DNA of 64,000 nt from Platanthera guangdongensis (GCA_039583875.1 CM077151.1:25352208-25416207); one strand, 5' to 3'; positions 1 through 11,644 are shown, counted from the stretch's first letter. Made by a program: numbers and translations. Notes: a model not told the origin generated them from the sequence alone.

Positions 1-10
1 TTTTCCAATA

Positions 11-3000
11 CTCCCCCGCAAGCTGGAGCGTACAAGTCGTATGCGCCAAACTTCGATAGGCATTGATAGAAGAGGGTACTAGGTAGAGCTTTGGTGAGGA
101 TGTCAGCAACCTGTTCAGTACCCGGAACATGCTTGAGCTCGATCTTCTTCATGTGGACTTTCTCTCGGATGAAATGACAATCTACCTCAATATGCTTCGT
201 TCTTTCGTGAAAGACCGGGTTCTTAGCAATATGTATGGCAGCTTGACTGTCACATAGGAGGAGAGCTTGTGAAGATAGTTTAACTCCAAGGTCGGTAAGG
301 AGACTCTCAATCCATGTGAGTTCAGAGACCACAGCAGCCATTGCCCGATATTCTGCTTCTGCCGAGGATCGAGCAACCACTGCTTGTTTCTTGCTTCGCC
401 AAGTAATCAGATGTCCTCCAAAATAGGTGCAAAACCCGCTAGTAGATCGTCGATCGTCGAGGGAGCCAGCGTAGTCGGCATCAGAGTATGTCACTAGTGT
501 AGGAATGGAAGATGAGGTTTTGTATACAAGTCCTTGGCCAGGAGCTGTCTTAAGATATCTGAGAATGCGTTCCACAGCCTGGAGATGAGAGCTTCGAGGA
601 GAGTGCATATAGCGACTAACGAGTCCCACAGCGAAAGATATATCAGGTCTTGTAACTGTTAGGTAGATAAGTTTCTCAACTAGACGACGATAATATTCTG
701 GATTTTGTAGAAGAGAATCAGAGTCTGAGCCCTGAGCACATAGTTTGTGATTTGCATTCATGGGAGTGTTAATATGTTTGCAGCCAGAGTAGCCCGCATC
801 ATGAAGAAGATCCAGACAGTATTTTCGCTGAGAGAGAACCAGACCATCTGACCGTCTGGCCACTTCCAGACCGAGGAAGTACCGAAGATGTTCCAGATCT
901 TTAGTTTGGAAAACGGAGCTCAGATGTAGCTTAACGGCCTGTATGATGTCCAAGTCATTTCCAGTAATAATGATGTCGTCGACATATACCAATAGGAGAA
1001 CCGTACCCGTTGCCCGGTGACGAGTAAACAATGAGAAGTCAGCCGAGCTTCGAGTGAAGCCAATTGCTCGGAGAGTTTGCTGAACTTGTCGAACCATGCC
1101 CGAGGGGATTGTTTGAGACCATATAGTGATTTGAGAAGGTGACAAACCCGTGACTTCCCCGTGGTCTCAAACCCGGGAGGTTGTTGCATGTAAACAGTTT
1201 CCTGAAGGTCGTCATTCAGGAAAGCGTTCTTGACGTCGAGTTGAAATAAGGGTCATTGACGATGGACAGCAACAGAAATGAGAATGCGGACCGTGTTAAG
1301 CTTAGCGACCAGAGAGAGTCTCGTCATAGTCGAGTCCCTGCTGCTGGGTGAAGCCACGAGCAACCAAACGAGCTTTGAGTCTATCAATGGTCCCATCAGG
1401 GACATGTTTGATGACGAAGACCCATTTGCACCCAACAGGTTTCTGGCCGGGAGGAAGAGGCACCAAGGTCCAAGTCTGGTTCGCCCACAGAGCAGCCATC
1501 TCTTCTTCCATGGCAGCACGCCACCCAGGATGTTGAAGAGCGTCCTGTACAGAAGTGGGAATAGAGACCGAGGATAGTGAAGTAGCCAAGGTCTGAAGAG
1601 GGGGAGAGAGGCGATGGAGAGAAACATAGTTCGTCATCAGATGAGCTGTAGAGGCCGGTACCGGAGCAGCAGAACACGGAGAAGCCGAGGTCGAAGCCGA
1701 CTGCATAGGAGCAACGGGAGGAAGAGGGCGACGAGTATAGACCCGAATGACGGGCGGTCGAGGAGGGTCAAGGGTGGGAGGAGGCGGAGGAATGGTGTTA
1801 GGGGAGTGGACGGGGATCACCGGCCGTGGGATGGAGGATGGTGGAGAAGGTGGTGGTAGAAGAGGTGGCACAGGAGGAGGGAAGAAGGGTTGATCCTCCC
1901 GGAAAGTAACATCAGTAGATACAGAGACCTTCCGGGTGACCGGAGAGTAGCAAACATAACCCTTTTGGGTGCGGGAGTAGCTGACGAAAATATGTTTGGC
2001 CGCACGGGGATCCAGTTTGTCAAGAGTGGGGCTCAGGTTATGGACAAAGCAAGTACAACCAAAAACCCGGGGTGTGAGAGGGAAGGCGGGTGCGGAGGGA
2101 AAAAGGAGGCTGAAGGGGGTAGCGTTCTGGAGAACCGGTGATGGGAGACGGTTGATAAGAAAACACGCGGTGGAAACCGCAAAATTCCAGAATACTTTTG
2201 AAACGTGCATGTGAAGCATGAGGGAGCGAGCAACATCAAGCAAGTGACGGTTCTTGCGTTCGGCGACCCCGTTTTGCTGCGGGGTGTAGGGACAAAAGGT
2301 CTGATGAACAATACCGAAGTTGGCGCAGAGAGCGGCAAACTCATGGCTAGTGTATTCCCGAGCATTATCAGAGCGGAAAGTTTTAATGGCGGTAGAGAAT
2401 TGCGTACGAGTTTCTAACACAAAAGCCTGAAAAACACGAGGAAGCTCAGAGCGATCATGTAGGAGATACAACCAGGTGGTGCGAGAGTAATCGTCAATAA
2501 AGGTTATAAAATAACGATAACCAGAAATGCTAGAAACTTTGTATGGTCCCCAAATATCAGAATGTATTAGATCAAAAGGAGCAGAGCTCCGAGTATAATG
2601 TGCGGGATAAGAAGCACGAGGTTGTTTGCCAAGAATACAGGAATCACATTTAAAAATAGGAAGAGAGATGTCAGGAAGCGCCTTCTGGAGGATAGGTAGA
2701 GGGGCATGCCCAAGCCGACAATGCCAATCAGTAGAGGAAACAGAGGAAAGTGATGGGGGAGAGACATCAAGGAGGTAGAGCCCGTTCTGCAGTCGACCCC
2801 TATCAATGATAATCTGCGTCTGTCGATCCTGTATCAAAAAACCAGAAGAGGTGAAGGTGATATAACAATTCATATCAGTAGTAATACGACCAACAGAGAG
2901 TAAATTAAATGGTGAGGCCGACACATAAAGAACGGAACGAAGCGAGAGAGAGGGATGGAGGAAGAGATCAGCACATCCGGAGACCGGAACAATCGCACCA

Positions 3001-4127
3001 TTGGCCACAGTAATAGACTGGGGATGAGGAGCATCAGAGAACCGGGGCGGTTGCATGGACGTGATGTGGTGGGTGGCTCCCGAGTCCAGGATCCAGCGAG
3101 AGCCGGAAGAAAGACAGGCAGTACCTGCAGTGGAGGTGGAGACAATACCTGCATGGGAGGTGGAGGCAATGGAAGCAGAGGGAGGGTTGAGGAGCCCCTG
3201 GAGTTGTTGCAGCTGAAGGCGAAGAGCCTCAAGATCCGTACCAGTCGGAGGAGAGCTATCGGTAACAGCAGCAGTAGGCGGGCGAGGAGGGTAGCCATGT
3301 TTCTTGTGACAGACCGCTTCAGTATGGCCATCTCGGCCGCAGTAGGGGCACTTGGGCCGTCCGCGGCCACCACGGCCCCGCCCACGGGAGCCCGTACGTC
3401 CACCCCGAGGAAAAGATGGTGGGGGAAGTAAAGGAGGAAGGACCTGCTGAAGAAGGGCCGGCGAGGGTGGTGCAGGTGCCTCCGGTGGAGGTGGTACGCG
3501 AAGTAACATCGAGCAGACATCGGAAAAGGAAGGGGTAGTGGGTGAAGCCAGAACCTGGGCCCGGATACTGTGAAGGTGTGACGGGACGCGAGCCATAATC
3601 ATAGCAATACAAACAGCCTCCTTCTGGGCGCGTTGAGCAGCGAGATCAGTAGTCGCGGGCTTGTGCTGAATCCAGGCCTCCGTTAGAGTTTTAGCACGGG
3701 CCACGAAGGAGGTCATGTCCAGAGCTTTGCCAACATCCAAAGCTTGAAGATCAGTGATGATGTCAAAAAGGTGCTAAAGGCTGTCCTTGCCCGAGTACAA
3801 CAAATGAAGTTCATCCCACATGGCTTTGGCGGTCTCATGATACATGATCATCTGGTACGGCTCACCCTCCACCGAGTTCAGGATCCAGGTCTGGACGCGA
3901 CCGTCATTTCGGAGCCAATCATCAGTAGGAGGAGTCGGTGAGCCCTGGGTGAGGTGACGCGCAAGACCCTTGGCTTGTAAGACCCGGCGGACGGAGTGGA
4001 CCCAGGGGATGAAGTTAGACTTGCCAGAGAGGAAAATAGTAGTAATCCGAAGCTCATCGCGGAGTTCGAGAGGAGGAGCCACGTGGTCGGCCGGGGGGTG
4101 AGCGGTAGTGGAGTCGCTGGAGGACAT
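11..4127 (-). pseudogene. Broken copia gag-pol polyprotein of A1
   Basis: Start chosen at the Met at 4127 (MSSSDSTT), as in A2. Domains in order: Gag N-terminal region (ELRDELRITTI, WVHSVRRVLQAKG), Arg/Gly-rich stretch and CCHC knuckle (CPYCGRDGHTEAVC), protease DSGATHHI, integrase HHCC then DDE core ([26 protein letters not shown]), reverse transcriptase with YVDD, RNase H (SDADYAGSLDD) and the C-terminal YAPACGGV. It cannot make one protein: TAG at 3774-3776 (Gln in A2), a 2-base deletion near 1308, TGA at 1253-1255 (Trp in A2) and a 1-base deletion near 1075. It is more decayed than A2. Domain identity is certain; no product is expected. Confidence 0.92.
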
Positions 4128-4990
4128 GGCGACTTGGAGGAGAAGAGGCGGGCAGAACCAGCGGACTGAGGCACAGCAGACAGCAGGGCGCGGCGAGTAC
4201 AAACCGCGCGGCAAGCAGCGGGCTAGAGGAGGTCGCGGCGAACTGGATGAGGTCGCGGCGAACTGGATGAGGTCGCGGCGAACTGGAGGAGGTCGCGGCA
4301 GTCAGGAGCAGTCCGCGGCAGAGGTCGCAGCGGTTTGGAGCAGATCGCAGCGGACTGGGGCAGGCCGCTGAAAAACCCGTGGCGGACTGAAGAAAAGACC
4401 GCGAGGATGAAGAAGCCACACAGCAAGAGAGAAGAGGAACGCGCAACGGACAAGAGGAGAGTCCGCAGCGGACAGGAGCAGTCCGCAAGAGACTGCGGAT
4501 AGGGAGTCTGCGAGCAAAGAGGCTCGAGCGGACAGAAGCAGAGCGGGTTAGAGTGGAGCAGTCCGCGAGGATTAAGAGCAGCGGGCTAGAGAGGAGCAGT
4601 CCGCGAGCAAAGAGGCTCGAGCGGACACAAGCAGAGCGTGCAGCGGACAGGAAGGAACGCCCGGAGCGGATAGAAGAGGTGGGCCCCACGAGTCAGAGCA
4701 AAAGATGGCTATAAGAAGCCTGAGGAGGGTGGAACCACGGAGAGAGAGAGAAGAGAGGCGGATGCAGAGGGGCAGTCCGCAGGATACCGGAGCGGACAGA
4801 AAGGCAGTCCGCAGGAGAGCCGAGCGGACAGAAAAAAAGGCAGTCCGCAGGGAAGGAGGACAAAAAGGCAGTCCGCAGAGAAGCGGATGCAGAGGGGCAG
4901 TCCGCAGGAGACCGGAGCGGACAGAGAGGCAGTCCGCAGGAGAGCGGAGCGGACAAAAAAGGCAGTCCGCAGGAAAGGCCGCAGCTAGAG
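4128..4990 (-). repeat. GC-rich repetitive 5' leader of A1
   Basis: About 860 bp between primer site and gag, made of short direct repeats. Near 4230-4300 a 20-bp unit (GGTCGCGGCGAACTGGATGA) is tandemly repeated. From 4430 to 4980 a motif pairing AGTCCGC with GAGCGGAC recurs many times and can fold into short hairpins. Open frames here are low-complexity and not conserved with A2, so I treat the stretch as untranslated leader. A2 and A3 have leaders of similar length and composition. Confidence 0.75.
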
Positions 4991-5010
4991 GGAACCTGAC
5001 TCTGATACCA
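4991..5010 (-). other. Primer binding site of A1 (initiator tRNA-Met)
   Basis: Read on the minus strand, TGGTATCAGAGTCAGGTT directly follows the LTR end. It is complementary to the 3' end of plant initiator tRNA-Met with one mismatch in the first 16 bases. It fixes the 5' end of the element on the right side. Confidence 0.9.
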
Positions 5011-5193
5011 TGTTGAGAGTGCCCAAAGTTTGTATGTATTACTCAAGTATGTAATTACAAGGAGAGAATACAAATATATAGGAGAGAGGAGAGAAGAATA
5101 AATCATATACATGATGTGGGACTAAAGAAGGAGGAGAAAGAAAACAAACAAAGAGGGCCATTAAATGGGCCTTTTACATGGGCTTTTCCAATA
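5011..5193 (-). repeat. 5' LTR of copia A1 (183 bp)
   Basis: On the plus strand it begins TGTTGAGAGTGCCC and ends CTTTTCCAATA, the same sequence as positions 1-10. In element orientation it begins TATTGG and ends CAACA, a TA...CA terminus rather than TG...CA. It is close to the A2 LTRs and contains the conserved stretch ATGATGTGGGACTAAAG. Confidence 0.9.
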
Positions 5194-5570
5194 CAAACTA
5201 ATAAGATTAATTTACCCTCGAGATGTTTTGTTTATAAATAAGATTTCAGAGCACCTCAGAGAAGGCAGACTCAACCTCCTAGACCACACACTTTTCTTGT
5301 TTCTTCTCCGTGCCGTCCAAGGTGCCGAGCTCAGTACTTTGTTTTGGAAGGGAAAGTGAAGAAAAAAATTTTCGGGTGTGTGGCGGGACCTCCTCGCTGC
5401 AGCTCGCGGGTCTATGTGTGAGCATCCCAATTTACCATCAGAGAGGGTCAAATATAGGCTAAGAATACCCAGTCTCAGATGTCCGACGGTGGGTAAAGTA
5501 ATACAAGCTAGCCCATTGTGGTCCGAACTCCGTTGAACCGGTATTCGAGTTTCAACATTCCATCTATAAT

Positions 5571-5905
5571 CAATTTATTTTAGGTTGAATGCATATGCTC
5601 TACAAATTTACTATGATACATGATGATATTAAAAAAAATAATAGATCCCACTTAGGGAAGCCTACATATTTTTGTGCACTTAATATAGATCTTGTAGCCC
5701 TCTACTTACAACTGATTCGCTTTAAGGTGGATGCATAGGTTCTAGCAAATGTTATTGTGATACAAGATTTTTTTTAAATAACATCCATATAAAGAAGCTC
5801 ATATCTCATGCACTAAATATCGATCATGTGAGCCCTTACCTATAATAAATTGACTTTAGATTTGACACATATGTTCGTACAAACGTTACTATGATACATG
5901 ACAAA
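5571..5905. repeat. Degenerate tandem repeat, period about 131-135 bp
   Basis: Three offset copies can be aligned by eye from landmarks CTATAATCAATTT (5573), TTACAACTGATT (5705) and CTATAATAAATTG (5840). Each is followed by a variant of ATGCATA-TGCTC, a variant of ACTATGATACATGA and a variant of AAGCCTAC...TGCACTTAATATAGATC. Divergence is high, so it is old. No match is known to me. Confidence 0.55.
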
Positions 5906-6074
5906 ATCAAAATTAAAAATAGAATTGAGTAATGGTCATATATGAGAAATTGAGTGAAATATCCAGGTAATATAAGCTTAGTAGAAGACATAAATGTAAT
6001 GGAGGATAGAAGATGTGCCAGGTAAACAAAATTACTGTAGAAGGATTATAAGAAGAATATGGAACAAAATAATA

Positions 6075-6076
<2 letters not shown>

Positions 6077-6123
<47 letters not shown>
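6077..6123. repeat. (AT)n microsatellite
   Basis: About 23 uninterrupted AT dinucleotides. Confidence 0.98.
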
Positions 6124-6127
<4 letters not shown>

Positions 6128-6332
6128 CAAAATGATTTGGGTCAAATAGCTCAACACATCAAATAGTTAAATCCATGTAATCGTAAATCCAAGAGACCCC
6201 AAAAAAATAAATGACAGCTTGAGAAGCTTCATTTTAGTGGCATCCTAGTCATCATTAGCCTTATCTCAACTATTTAGGATCAGTTTTATAGAATTTCATT
6301 TTTTATTCATTGATACTCCGTATTGTCAAGCA

Positions 6333-7553
6333 TGTAACATTCCTGTTGGGTTAAGTATAATGTGTAAAGCTGATGCAACCCACGTCGCTTCATTTTTTAT
6401 TATTTTTATCGCACGTATCTTTTATTATTGTCGCACACGTTTTTGTGCATTTTTTGATTATTGTGTATCGTCAAGTTGTATCGCGCACGTATTAGCGCTT
6501 TTGATGTATTTTTGTTTTGCGCACGCTTTAACACAGTTTTTGTTTGGCTCGTTGGTGTTACCAGCCAACGAGACTCTAAATGCATAGGTCTGGTAATTTA
6601 TAGATAGATTAATTAGGGCAAGCTCGAAATTTATTAACGATCATTTTATATTTTTCTTAAAATGTTGATTTGTTTAAAATGAGCCTTAAAAAAAATTCCC
6701 AAGCCCACCTAACCTAAGCCCATTTATCACTCGAAACCCTAATCCTGCTCTTATAAAAGAAATCCCTCCCCCGCTGTTTGAGTCGGCTGGAATAGAAACC
6801 GAACAAACCTAACTGGTTTCGTTCGATTCCTCCTAGCGCCGCTCCCTGCAAAATCGATGACGACTTCCCGTCCAGCTCCGGCACCGCCTCGGGGGTCCTT
6901 CCCAAGAGCCGGCGAGCTCTTCTTTGCCAGTCTAGAAGCCGTTCGACCTCTCCGCAGCAGTTCGTCTCTCAAGCCGACACTGAACTTCCCGTCCAGATCC
7001 GGCTAGCAGCCGGCTTCCTCCCTTGTTTCCAGTCGACCGCAACATCCTTTCCCGTTGTCAGTGTTTCTCCCTAGCCACAGAGACTCTTCCCTGCAGGCCT
7101 CCAACATCTCCTGCCACCTCCAGGCAACCTGATCTTAGTCAGCCCCCTTTTCAGGCAACCCGATTCCAGGCAGTTCAGTGCCTGAGGGTTTCACGCACAG
7201 TTGATATTGTTTCCTCGTCTGTGGTATACCTCTCCATCTTTACACTCTCGAACCTTAGTTATTTTTATGCTCAGATTTAATTGAATAGTTAATTATTGGA
7301 GCTTGGCCGGCTAATCTCATTTTCTAATTATCGTTTACTTTTCATTGCCTTGTATGCCCGCCACCAGATTTCTGTACTTGTGGAATTAAGTCTCATGACG
7401 TTGTTATAACCGTGCGGTAGCATTGCGAGTGTTTGTGACGCGTAGATCATTTTAGTTGTTAAAATAGCAAGCGAAAGTCTCTCGCGCCGCATTTATTTAA
7501 AAAGATCGCATTTATTATCCTTCAAAAATACACCCCCACCCTAATCTACATCA
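6333..7553 (+). repeat. Probable 5' LTR of gypsy G0 (about 1.2 kb)
   Basis: Ends CTACATCA just before the primer site. The start is placed at TGTAACATTCCTG (6333) because plant gypsy LTRs often begin TGTAACA. A second possible start is TGTTGGGTTAAG near 6345. A TATA box (TATAAAA, 6752-6758) and a GC-richer stretch from 6830 to 7010 fit a promoter and R/U5 region. No partner LTR is in the window, so the left boundary is uncertain. Confidence 0.6.
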
Positions 7554-7556
7554 GTT

Positions 7557-7567
7557 TGGTATCAGAG
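7557..7567 (+). other. Primer binding site of G0
   Basis: TGGTATCAGAG, complementary to the 3' end of initiator tRNA-Met, three bases after the LTR end. Confidence 0.8.
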
Positions 7568-7603
7568 AAAATTTTTGCTCTACCGCGGATCGAACGATCC
7601 ATT

Positions 7604-7606
<3 letters not shown>

Positions 7607-7635
<29 letters not shown>
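7607..7635. repeat. (TA)n microsatellite in G0 leader
   Basis: About 14 TA dinucleotides between primer site and gag start. Confidence 0.95.
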
Positions 7636-7638
<3 letters not shown>

Positions 7639-7724
7639 TCTCCCGCTCGGGAACGCTATTTTTTAAAAAAATAAATAAATAAATAATAAATTTTTATCAA
7701 CCCAAAAATATTTTGAATTTTTCG

Positions 7725-8292
7725 ATGGAAAAGCGAGTCGATCAATTAGAGAATAGCGTAGGAGCTTTGGCCTGACGCATGAGCGATTTGATGAAGATAG
7801 TCGAAACTCTCACCACCGGTATGAGTATTGTCACACATATCATGAACAAGTTGCACACTTCGGTTAATAATATCGAAGCAACCTTGCACGTCAACCGAAC
7901 ACCTACCCCGTTGGTCGAAAACGACCGTGACTATAGGTCTCGGGAATTCGCACGCCCCGATCCGGAAGCACATAACGAACCACGTCACCAACCCCGTTGG
8001 GATGTAGGAATCAAGCTGGACGTGGGTGATTTCGAACGGTGAATAGAGCCCGAGAGTTGCCTAGAGTGGTGTGAAAGGATGGATCGTTTCCTGGCTTGTA
8101 AGCAATTGCCCCAAGCTAGGCAAGTTGAGTACGCCACACTTAGACTTAAAGGATCCGCGTTAGTTTGGTGGGGACAATTAGAATGGTCTAGGTTCAATTT
8201 AGGTATGCCCCCGACCACAACATGGAACGACTTCAAAACTCAACTGCGTAAGAGATACGTTCCGTCTGATTACATGCAAACTCTGTATCGCA
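7725..8292 (+). pseudogene. Truncated gypsy gag of G0
   Basis: The frame opens MEKRVDQLENSVGALA at 7725 (coiled-coil-like N terminus) and reads into the retrotransposon Gag domain: ERMDRFLACKQLPQARQVEY, then LKGSALVWWGQLEW and RKRYVPSDYMQTLYRM, the usual capsid-like signature. Two in-frame stops are present, TGA at 7773-7775 and TGA at 8040-8042; the second sits where a Trp codon would be expected. The reading ends at the LTR junction 8292/8293, so the C-terminal half, zinc knuckle and pol are missing. Confidence 0.85.
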
Positions 8293-10508
8293 TGTAACAT
8301 CCGAAAATTTGACGCGAAAAATTATTTATTTGTAGGGTCAAGCCGCGACGGATTTTGATCGAGACAGCGCGCCGTCAAGGTATAATGTTACTTCTCCTTA
8401 TTGGTAGCGATCGATAGTTCGTTAAGTGCGTTAATAATAGTGTGTGACGCATTTTATTTTAGTGACGCGCGCGGTGAAAATGAGTTAATTTTCAAGAGAA
8501 TTAGTGTAGGGGTGCCAATAGCAATTTCTCCCACCTCTATTCACGTGGTTATCAAAACCGCTCAACCCATGGAGTAAAATCCCGCAAGTTTTTTTTTCCC
8601 GCATCCCTTTGTTCACGGATAAGAAAAACCGCAAGCCGCCCGACGCCCCTTTCCGCAAGCAGACCCCGCGACATTTCCTTCTCCCGCAGCCGACGAGCCC
8701 GACGCTTCCCGCGTGCCTTCTCGCCGGTCGATCCTCCTCCGGAAACCCTATCTGATTCCTCCTCCCTCCTCTGCAGGCATCGGTGGACATTCCATTTCCT
8801 TCCTTAGCCGTGGAAGTGCCGGATTCAACTCTAACCGGTGGAACTTGGAATTATTTCGTTTCCGGTGAGTTTATTTCTTCCTTTTCTCCATTTCTTCGGG
8901 GAAATCCTTCGATTTCAGAGTTAGTCTAACCTAGGTTTTCTTCCTCTTGCCCTATTAGGTTTTGGAGCACGGATTCCACCGCGAAATTGGAGTTGGGCGC
9001 TTTGGAAGCATCAATTCCTCTCACGTAAAGGTAATACGCTATGTTAGCCGTTAATTTTGGACTACCCTAGCATTTTGGAATTTTTTTTCAAAGGTTAATA
9101 ATAAGGGGAAAATGCGATATTTAGGTGTTGCTTGGTTTGCAGGATTTTTGGTGGCCTCAAGTCAAGCCTTCGATAGGCCGCAGTAGTCAGATTTTCCGTC
9201 GGAAGAGAAAATGTCGTCGCGCAGAGTGTACGAGCGCCGCAGCACCACGGTAAGGAAACTTAATTTCTGTTAGTTAGACATACCAAATAATATACTTTAT
9301 ATACGCATGTGTAGGGTTTTGTACAAATATCATAACCATGCATAGAAAGTTGTGGTGATAGGAAAACGGTCGCGGAAAATGTGTAGGATGACACTCTTCT
9401 CCAAGACCCAAGTAGTCAGATCAGGATTGGTAATATTAGGTACGAAACCTATACCTGCGTACGAAAGTTTGGAATTTGTCCAACGAAGGGCGTGAATGTC
9501 TCTTCTAGTCAACCGTAAGAAAGTTTAGGGTCGCTCAGTAATACACCAAAAGAGATGTCCCAAGCAGAGTAGCATTTGACCAAAAGGTCAGTAAGCACAT
9601 TTCAGTCTTTTCGTGTTTGGTAGAGGCGCACTACCTTTCTCATAGGGCATATGATATCCTATGAGTAGCAGTGTCTTGGGAGTTGACTCCCCTTGAGACA
9701 GTTAGTAGATTCGAGACCGTGTCCGCGTGACACTAGAACAATTGAGTTCGTCAGATGGTCTCGGGTCGTCAGTTTCAGATTTTGCGCGTTAGGAGCTACT
9801 CTGCATAGAGCCTTCCTAGTAGAGGTGCAAGCTAGAGGTCACCTAGAACTCAAGTATAGACCTGACGTGAGACAATATACCAGTAGTGAACGTCGGGACT
9901 TGGGTTAGTGAACTGAAAGTCACGAACTTAGAATATGAGATGTTTTGACCAGGTAGTGTTCTGAAGGCATGCATAACATACAACATAAATAATTTTTAAT
10001 GCACAAAATCTTTTTTTAAAAAGGCATGCATTCATCATATGAGAAAAGTTTTAGTGTCACTAGGAGGAATTATTTTTCTTTACTCTGACCCCTCGTGGGC
10101 AATATTTTTACAGGTGACCCAGGTGGGAAACTGCGTCTAAGATGAGCGTTATGGTGGCGTCAGTTTGTAGTACTTTTCTCATTCAGTTTAATCTATTTCA
10201 GCATGTACTTATAGATGTGGACAATGTATCTGGTTATTTTTTTTATATAACGTGTATCAGGCTATTATTGTTATACAGAATTTCAGTTATTTAAATTTCA
10301 TTCTTGTTTAGTGGCTCTGTGAATCCAGTTAGCAGGTATGTGGTTACCCTTAGTTTATTTTTCTTTAACTTCCGCTGTAAGGCTTAAATCTGCTTAGTAT
10401 AGACTTTATTACATGCTGCTACTAGTTTTAATATTGTTTCCTAGTTTTCTTTATATCGCTGACCCGGCCGGACGGCTGATTTCTGTAATACTGGGAAGGG
10501 GTCTTACA
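8293..10508 (+). repeat. LTR 1 of the gypsy composite (2216 bp)
   Basis: Begins TGTAACATCCGAAAATTTG and ends GGGTCTTACA just before a primer site. The first 300 bp are nearly the same as 15261-15568, and the whole aligns collinearly with 19367-21544, which is more diverged. No protein-coding frame is convincing in it. Confidence 0.92.
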
Positions 10509-10511
10509 AAT

Positions 10512-10527
10512 TGGTATCAAAGCGAGG
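10512..10527 (+). other. Primer binding site of gypsy element 1
   Basis: TGGTATCAAAGCGAGG, 14 of 16 bases complementary to initiator tRNA-Met, three bases after LTR 1. Confidence 0.8.
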
Positions 10528-10701
10528 TTTAGGATCCCTGAACCCTAGAAGGTTTTCACAGAGCCATAGGATTATGTAAGATTAAACTCTTGTGAGTAGA
10601 GTATTTTAAGTGCGTTTAAGCCTTAATTTTCGCTAGAGTACGAAATAAAGTTGCTAAGCCAGATTTTGCAGATACTTGATAAATAATCAGATTTCTTTTA
10701 T

Positions 10702-11562
10702 ATGTTCTATCAGGCAACTCGAGTAAGTGAACCGGGTGAATCTTCACGTCAGGACCCTGTTCCTAACGTCACTATGGGAGATGCTGACGTGCCACAGGTA
10801 CCACCAGTTCCAGCAGCTTCAGAGGGCACTGACATAGCGTCGCAGATTGCGAAGGCGGTTACTGTCGCCTTGATGAGTACGAGCGAGAGCTTACCCATCT
10901 GGCTCGATATGCGGGCGTGATGCAGGGAGACCAGACTGAGAAGTGCAGCCGTTTTGTGGATGGTTTACGTGACTCGTTGAGGCAGCCGCTAATGACGATG
11001 GTCAACGCTGATTACAGAAGCTTGGTGGATACGGCTCGCAGGCTGGAGGCTGACCAGCAGAAGGTTCAAAAACGAAGTAATTTTCGTGCGAAGCGATCTC
11101 AGGAATCACATCAGTCACAGCAGAGCAGGAATGACCAAGGGAAGAACTGGAACAAGAAGCAGAAGCCTGATGCGAGGAAGAATGGTCAATCTGGTGACAG
11201 GAGCAGGGACTACCCCCTTTGTCCCAAGTGTCAGCATCGCCATCCAGGAGAGCGTTTGGCCAGCGCGGGCGTGTGTTACAAGTGTCGTCAACCTGGACAC
11301 ATAACTCGTTTCTGTCAGTAAGGTGGTTCGAATCAGGTAATCAACCTTGTTGTATTTTTGTACATTTATGAATTTTCTGTAGATGACAAATGTATTTTGT
11401 TCCTGCAGTCGAAGTACGAGGTTGGTGGCCCTAGTAGAGCAGACAAGGGCAAAACTTTAATGATTACTGATGGAAGACCACAGCAGGGTCGAGATTTGGT
11501 GCAGCTCAGAGCTTATGGGCTTGGTCAGCAGGAGGCTAAGGAGCAGGAGGATGTAGTGACAG
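10702..11562 (+). pseudogene. Gypsy gag of element 1, core deleted
   Basis: The N-terminal part (EPGESSRQDPVPNV) runs to about 10868 in one frame. The next residues, DEYERELTHLARYAG, are in another frame, so the central Gag domain has been removed by deletion. The C-terminal part has the knuckle CYKCRQPGHITRFC (CX2CX4HX4C, near 11275-11316), followed by a TAA stop at 11319-11321 where element 2 has Glu. The coding linker continues after a 72-bp intron-like segment (SKYEVGGPSRADKG) to VVTG at 11562, where a second intron-like segment begins. Not functional as it stands. Confidence 0.82.
11337..11408 (+). other. Intron-like segment 1 (72 bp) in gag, element 1
   Basis: Begins CAG|GTAATC and ends TTCCTGCAG|TC, with a pyrimidine-rich run before the acceptor. 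It is exactly 24 codons long and has no stop in frame, so it could be retained or spliced without changing frame. When read it gives a hydrophobic insert (VINLVVFLYIYE) in an otherwise hydrophilic linker. The same segment is at 15641-15712. Confidence 0.5.
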
Positions 11563-11644
11563 GTAAGTGTTTACTTTGCCTGACAAGTTTATTTAATCCT
11601 CCGTAGTGACACTTTTTTTTTATTTTTGAAAATCATTCATGTAG
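11563..11644 (+). other. Intron-like segment 2 (82 bp) between gag and protease, element 1
   Basis: Donor ACAG|GTAAGTG and acceptor TTCATGTAG|GC. Exon-side codons on both sides match the usual gypsy gag-protease linker (VVTG followed by [16 protein letters not shown]). The length of 82 bp is not a multiple of three, and the flanking frames differ by exactly that amount, so removal joins gag and pol in one frame. The equivalent in element 2 is 79 bp, which has the same remainder. Splicing is inferred, not shown. Confidence 0.55.

Larger units (their letters stand above)
1..5193 (-). mobile_element. Ty1/copia retrotransposon A1, left end outside window
   Basis: A minus-strand copia element. 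The 5' LTR is at 5011-5193, the primer site abuts it, and the polyprotein runs leftward to the polypurine tract at about 11-24. Positions 1-10 are the first bases of the 3' LTR, which continues outside the window. It belongs to the same family as A2 (39664-45068) and A3 (50583-55885), with about 5.3 kb total length and LTRs under 190 bp. The right flank 5194-5198 (CAAAC) would be its TSD, but the partner is not visible. The compact size recalls Ale/Retrofit-type copia elements; that lineage call is inference. Confidence 0.93.
5199..6332. other. AT-rich intergenic stretch, no gene seen
   Basis: No convincing open frame. 5210-5560 has a TATA-like TTTATAAATA and GC-richer sequence that could be the remnant of another LTR, unproven. 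The rest is AT-rich and contains the tandem repeat and microsatellite listed separately. Confidence 0.5.
6333..8292 (+). mobile_element. Ty3/gypsy element G0, 5' portion only
   Basis: An LTR, a primer site and the first 190 codons of gag, cut at 8292 where the LTR of another gypsy element begins. The remainder of gag and pol are not found on the other side of that element (after 21544), so the insertion was followed by deletion or the downstream half was lost in recombination. Confidence 0.75.

Noticed and set aside
4054..4689. Ser/Arg/Leu-rich frame upstream of A1 gag, and similar at 44094-44947
   Set aside because: Repetitive GC leader; sequence not conserved between A1, A2 and A3 beyond composition, and no known domain.
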